In this document: one piece after another, positions 60,243-64,000 of the stretch
How the letters are laid out: the number at the start of each line of letters is the position of its first letter
Position numbering within the stretch: position 1 is the first letter of the stretch
Source of the DNA: a candidate division FCPU426 bacterium
Lineage (GTDB): Bacteria > Oederibacteriota > Muellerivitia > Muellerivitales > DAHXKG01
Direction: 5' to 3'
NCBI GenBank assembly: GCA_027366525.1
Contig: DAHXKG010000006.1
Location: 105,017-169,016, forward strand
Length of the DNA stretch: 64,000 bases
Notes under the pieces: model-generated
Databases searched by the model: none
Told to the model about the DNA's origin: nothing
What the model saw: the letters and a program-made list of their open reading frames with translations, nothing else
Translations under genes and position numbers: made by a program

Positions 60243-61946
60243 TTAGTTTTTCAAAACAAATCGTTTTATTTTCTCAACAATTTTGTAAGGGTTTGTAATT
60301 TTGATATAAAAATAATAAACGCCATTAGGAGCCAGTTGACCATTGCTCTCATAGAGATTCCAGACGAGAAAGCCTTGACCAGTCATGGGCAGTTGAGCTT
60401 CAAAAACTTTTATGAATGCATTGGTATAGATAACCCATTCAATAGTCGAGGGGCAAGAAACATTGATGATGGTTGCAATGGGAATGCGATGAGAAGGGTT
60501 GGGGTAAATTTTTGAAATTGTTAAGGCAACCGTAGGCGTCGGTGTTGCGGTTGAGGTAGGAGTTGGTGTTACAGTTGCAGTAGGGGTTTGCGTTGGTGTA
60601 AAAACAGAAGCATGATTTGAAATGGTGGAAGTAGTGGGTTTGGGTGATAGAGCGGACTTTACTAGAGTCAAAGGGTGCGGCAAGCGTAAATGTGGATGGG
60701 GTGTAAGTGTTGGAGTCGGCGTAATAATAAGAGACGCGAGAGGTTGAGATTTAGATATTGGCTGAGATGTGCGCACTGGAGTCAATGTCGGAATAACCGT
60801 TGGAGTGATAAGATGAATTGCCGTTGGTGAGAGTGTTGGTGTCGAGATGTTGCAAGGGCAAGGATTTTTAAAAAGACCAGATTGAACTAGAAGCGAAATA
60901 ATTTGTAAAGCTTGGGAGTTACACCCGCGTGAATGTGCTTTTAAGAGATCCTGATATTCTGTATCTAACCAAGAACGGTCTTGCGGTTGAATCATCGCGG
61001 CATCTCCAATCAGCCCTTCAAACTGGGGTGCGTATGTAAAGGATAGTTGTTCTCCCGTTAAGTAGTTATAGTTGTTGCCAATAGAAGAAGGAACAGGATT
61101 GTTTTTGATAAAATTATTAACGATTTTTTTGCAAAATTTCATAGCAGTCACATTTCCATTCCATAAATAGTTAAGCCCTAATCTCCAAGGGGTGAGATAG
61201 GCCCGGTATCTATAGTTGCCAAAATAATGTTTCCCCGTGATTGGTTTAATCCAATCTGGTGGAAGGGCATAGTTGTGATACCAGAAATTTAATTGGTGGT
61301 ATAATTTGGACTCTAGAGTTAACCAAGTTAAATTGTGAGTGAAGCAGGCAAAGACCGGGAAGTATCCGACGGCAAAGTATCCGGGTGAAATCGGATTATT
61401 ATCCTCGCTTGAAAAATCACTAGGTTTGAGTCCATAGATGTTTGTATCATAGCGAAGGATGTTTTTTAAGTAAAAACGAGCGTCATTTCCAAAATGATAT
61501 TGAGGCCATCGATGGTTGGCCTCAATAAGTGCGAGAGCAATATCCAGATCTCCATCAGTGGCAGAGTGTGTTTCAAGTTTTGATGAACAACTGGTTTGCC
61601 AATTCATTAGACCGTTTGAATCAAGATGGTGATATACAAAATTCCAAAGTTTTTGCATGATTTGAGGTCCATGGATATTGGCTGCTGAGTAAGCAGTTAT
61701 GATCATCCCGTATCCCATTTCTTCAGAATAAGTAAAATGGCCTAGGGCTTTCGATTGAATGCGCAGTTCGGTAGGAGAACAATCATTTATAAAGTAGGTC
61801 GTTTTGAATTTGTGAAACAAAGCTTGTATTTTAGGGATATTAATGTGATTAGGAAGAATTCCAAAAGAATAGCCCTGAGCCTCTTTAATAGAATTTAGGG
61901 ATATAAAAAATAGAAGAAAAAAAATAATTTTCAAATTGATCTTCAT
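60243..61946 (-). CDS. Secreted glycoside hydrolase family 8 with Thr/Pro linker and FlgD-like C-terminal domain
   Basis: A 567-residue exported enzyme. The signal peptide (IIFFLLFFISLNSIKEAQG) is followed by a GH8 catalytic domain. Its acid is E75 in YSEEMGYGM, and the family signature ATDGDLDIA (129-137) contains the second catalytic residue D131. Residues ~360-475 are a Thr/Pro-rich linker with many PTPT repeats. The last ~90 residues (ISKIYPNPSHR, then GFLVWNLYESNGQLAPNGVY, YYFYIKI) form a FlgD Ig-like domain as seen at the C-terminus of exported proteins. GH8 enzymes cut beta-1,4-glucan, chitosan, xylan or lichenan; which one is not clear here. Confidence 0.9.
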   Translation of the reverse strand: MKINLKIIFFLLFFISLNSIKEAQGYSFGILPNHINIPKIQALFHKFKTTYFINDCSPTELRIQSKALGHFTYSEEMGYGMIITAYSAANIHGPQIMQKLWNFVYHHLDSNGLMNWQTSCSSKLETHSATDGDLDIALALIEANHRWPQYHFGNDARFYLKNILRYDTNIYGLKPSDFSSEDNNPISPGYFAVGYFPVFACFTHNLTWLTLESKLYHQLNFWYHNYALPPDWIKPITGKHYFGNYRYRAYLTPWRLGLNYLWNGNVTAMKFCKKIVNNFIKNNPVPSSIGNNYNYLTGEQLSFTYAPQFEGLIGDAAMIQPQDRSWLDTEYQDLLKAHSRGCNSQALQIISLLVQSGLFKNPCPCNISTPTLSPTAIHLITPTVIPTLTPVRTSQPISKSQPLASLIITPTPTLTPHPHLRLPHPLTLVKSALSPKPTTSTISNHASVFTPTQTPTATVTPTPTSTATPTPTVALTISKIYPNPSHRIPIATIINVSCPSTIEWVIYTNAFIKVFEAQLPMTGQGFLVWNLYESNGQLAPNGVYYFYIKITNPYKIVEKIKRFVLKN

Positions 61947-62156
61947 TTATTAACTTTCATTGAAAGTAAAAAGTAATTTTTAACTATGATTTTTGCATAA
62001 TTAAACTAAAAAAGGTATTATTTCAATATGTATATTTAAAATTTGGTTTAACTTTTTAAAATTTTAGTTTTTTATTTCATATAAATAATAGTAAGATAGG
62101 TTAAAATTAAGTAATTCAATAACTTTTATATCTTATTAATTATTTGGGGGCTTCCG

Positions 62157-62870
62157 TTGAAAAAGATACGTTGGGTTAGTGGGTTGTTAATTTTTTTCCT
62201 TATACCAACATTGCTTCAGGCTCAAAATATACCACCAGCTCCACCCGTGGGCTCTTCTTCAAAGTTGGTGGGTAAAGGAAGTGCTTCTGGGGGAACAGCA
62301 TCCAAATCTGCAGTTGTTGTTCATTCCAAGGTTCGGGTAATTCACAAGGTAAAAAAACGTTGGATAGTTCGAAAAATATATCATCGGTCTAGTTGGCCAC
62401 AACCCAATGTGATTTTTGGAGGATGGATTTTACCGATTGGAACCAATGCGAATTTTCGATTAGCGTGGTCATCTCAAGAAGTTTTAAATTCAATGTTAAG
62501 AAATCAATTTCAACTCTTAAAAGAAAAAGATGATTTTATTTCACATCAATTTCGAGAATTTTATTTTACAAAAAAGAAAACAGACCTAAAAATTCCTATT
62601 TTATTGACCATCAAACATGAACGAGTTTGGTTGCGAGTCGGTCCATCTCAACCGCCGGGTGGGTTAACGTGGAAGGAAGTTCTGAAAATTCGTCATTTGG
62701 ATTTTAGGGCTTTAAATATTTTGCGAAGAGAATTACGCTGGAGATTGCAACCTAGGGATGGAAGTTGGGAAACACCTTTTCAATATCACACAGCACACTC
62801 GCGACGGAGAATTTGGATCACGCGGGTACTTCCAGCCGCACCCGGATCTATCTTGGAAACCAGGGATTGA
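62157..62870 (+). CDS. Exported basic protein, unknown function
   Basis: A 237-residue protein from TTG 62157 with a signal peptide (VSGLLIFFLIPTLLQAQ), then a low-complexity Ser/Gly/Pro stretch, then a basic domain with several Arg/Lys-Trp segments (KKRWIVRKIYHRSSWPQP). I do not recognise it. It is followed 3 bp later by a 34-codon frame. Confidence 0.6.
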   Translation: MKKIRWVSGLLIFFLIPTLLQAQNIPPAPPVGSSSKLVGKGSASGGTASKSAVVVHSKVRVIHKVKKRWIVRKIYHRSSWPQPNVIFGGWILPIGTNANFRLAWSSQEVLNSMLRNQFQLLKEKDDFISHQFREFYFTKKKTDLKIPILLTIKHERVWLRVGPSQPPGGLTWKEVLKIRHLDFRALNILRRELRWRLQPRDGSWETPFQYHTAHSRRRIWITRVLPAAPGSILETRD

Positions 62871-62873
62871 GTT

Positions 62874-62978
62874 ATGTTATCAAAAAATCAATGGGCACTT
62901 ATTTTTTTTGGAATAGGGGGATTGGGTTTTTTAATCGCCCTCATTCGAACTTATCAAAGACTTTCAAAACGAAAATAA
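62874..62978 (+). CDS. Possible 34-residue single-TM peptide
   Basis: ATG 62874, with AGGGA upstream, reads MLSKNQWALIFFGIGGLGF and continues with a basic tail ending LSKRK. It is one hydrophobic helix with positive-inside charge. It lies 3 bp after the preceding stop, which supports translation. No family is recognised. Confidence 0.45.
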   Translation: MLSKNQWALIFFGIGGLGFLIALIRTYQRLSKRK

Positions 62979-63141
62979 GCTATCAATTTACTTTCGCTTT
63001 TTAAAAATTTTTTGTTTGAGAAAGTACAGGACAAAAAAATAAATTGCGAAGTGAAAAGTTTGAAATTGGTTATGTGTCCAAATAACCAGTTGAATCAATA
63101 TCATTAATTAGTTAATTCAATAAACCAAAGGGAGTTTTTCG

Positions 63142-64000
63142 TTGTATTTAAAAAAATTAGAAATTCACGGGTTTAAATCCTTTGCCGATAAAACGGAACT
63201 CTTTTTTGAACCTGGAATTACAGTGGTGGTTGGGCCTAATGGATGTGGAAAAACCAATGTCGCCGATAGCATTCGCTGGGTACTTGGAGAACAGTCGGCC
63301 AAAGGCCTGCGTGCCTCGGAATTACTTGATTTTATATTTAATGGAACGGATGTACGAAAACCCTCGAGCTTAGCTGAAGTAGTGCTGACGCTTTCCAATG
63401 AAGATAAAACCATTCCCTTGGAATTCAATGAAATTTCAATTGCACGGCGAATTTATCGCTCGGGAGAAAGCGAGTACTTGATTAACGGCGTATTAGCCCG
63501 GTTAAAAGATGTGAGAGAACTTTTTATGGGAACCGGGTTGGGGATCAGTTCATATTCTATTTTAGAGCAGGGGAAAATCGATCAGATTTTAAATTCCAAG
63601 CCAGTGGATCGAAGAAATATTTTTGAAGAAGCAGCGGGCATCACTAAATTTCGGGCTCGGAAAACCGAGGCCTTGAGAAAATTGGAATCAACAGAGCAAA
63701 ATTTAATTCGCATTTCGGATGTTGTGTTAGATCTAAAACGTCAAATTAGCTCTCGAGAGAAACAAGCGCGTCAAGCAGAAAAACATCGAGAGTATCGAGA
63801 ACAATTTAATAAAAGACAAATTCAAATTCAATTGGCCAATCTTAAATTAATTGAAAAGCAATTGAGTGAACTTCGAGAAAAAATCAAACATAGTAGAGAA
63901 AAAGTGGGAAAGGTTTCATCTGAAATACACGCTCTGGAAGATGGTGAAAAAAAAATACGTCTGGAATTAGAAACTAAAGAAAATGAAATATCTAAAGTAA
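63142..64000 (+). CDS. smc: SMC chromosome segregation ATPase (3' end outside window)
   Basis: N-terminal ~286 residues of an SMC protein, which organises and segregates chromosomes. It starts at TTG 63142 behind AAAGGGAG. It reads LKKLEIHGFKSFADKT, then the Walker A motif VVVGPNGCGKTNVADSIRW, QSAKGLRASELLDFIFNG, GLGISSYSILEQGKIDQIL and EEAAGITKFRARKTEAL. A coiled coil begins at about residue 180. The frame is open to the window end. Confidence 0.97.
   Translation, partial: MYLKKLEIHGFKSFADKTELFFEPGITVVVGPNGCGKTNVADSIRWVLGEQSAKGLRASELLDFIFNGTDVRKPSSLAEVVLTLSNEDKTIPLEFNEISIARRIYRSGESEYLINGVLARLKDVRELFMGTGLGISSYSILEQGKIDQILNSKPVDRRNIFEEAAGITKFRARKTEALRKLESTEQNLIRISDVVLDLKRQISSREKQARQAEKHREYREQFNKRQIQIQLANLKLIEKQLSELREKIKHSREKVGKVSSEIHALEDGEKKIRLELETKENEISKV

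Noticed and set aside
1..64000. rRNA, tRNA, tmRNA, riboswitches and CRISPR arrays
   Set aside because: I looked through the intergenic stretches and saw no recognisable cloverleaf, rRNA segment, common riboswitch core or spaced repeats. A covariance-model search could still find something small.

Overview
The window is AT-rich (roughly one third G+C by eye), densely coded chromosomal DNA from a bacterium using the standard code. An amidase, a polysaccharide deacetylase, two O-antigen ligase/polymerase-type membrane proteins, a lipoprotein and secreted glycoside hydrolases point to a diderm-like, peptidoglycan-containing organism. There is no rRNA or other direct phylogenetic marker, so I do not name a phylum. 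The mix (division cluster, TPR-tailed Wzy proteins, PASTA-rpe pair, Ogg-type glycosylase, Thermus/ACL5-like aminopropyltransferase) is of the kind seen in poorly sampled lineages such as Omnitrophota or Elusimicrobiota, but that is only an impression. TTG start codons are unusually common.

Layout. 1-12.4 kb (+): the division and wall cluster murG(partial)-murC-murB-ddl-ftsQ-ftsA-ftsZ, continuing into a polysaccharide deacetylase, an N-acetylmuramoyl-L-alanine amidase, pgeF, a small membrane protein and an Ogg-type DNA glycosylase. 12.5-16.2 kb (+): a signalling cluster of an NtrC-like regulator whose AAA+ domain has lost its catalytic residues, a histidine kinase with an abnormal ATP-binding box and a pseudo-receiver/HTH protein, then an HU-like protein with a clear promoter and terminator. 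16.2-20.6 kb (+): a GT-C-like membrane protein overlapping a Wzy/O-antigen ligase protein with TPRs. 20.7-28.4 kb (+): rel, ridA, guaA, dnaE. 28.4-30.8 kb (-): a second Wzy-TPR protein. 30.9-33.9 kb (+): polyamine genes speH-speE-decarboxylase behind a near-consensus promoter. 33.9-40.6 kb: diguanylate cyclase, galE, orn, MFS exporter, secreted GH12 enzyme, NAD-dependent epimerase. 40.9-43.5 kb (+): clpB. 44.1-50.3 kb (-): an overlapping operon rlmN-PASTA protein-rpe-lipoprotein-ffh.

50.4-55.8 kb is an accessory island: a six-gene minus-strand operon (two tiny zinc-ribbon proteins, a four-TM protein, two D12-class adenine methyltransferases, one PD-(D/E)XK-like nuclease), an IS1595-type transposase and a Cas2/SinR-like protein. 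A 44-bp sequence occurs at both ends in inverted orientation with 43 of 44 bases identical. About 500 bp without an intact gene follow.

56.3-64 kb: orphan hisG, TPR protein, typA/bipA, a small membrane protein, a secreted GH8 enzyme with a Thr/Pro linker and a FlgD-like C-terminal domain, two uncharacterised small proteins, and the 5' part of smc.

The points that most deserve follow-up are the inverted-repeat-bounded restriction-modification island and the three-gene signalling cluster with systematically eroded catalytic motifs.
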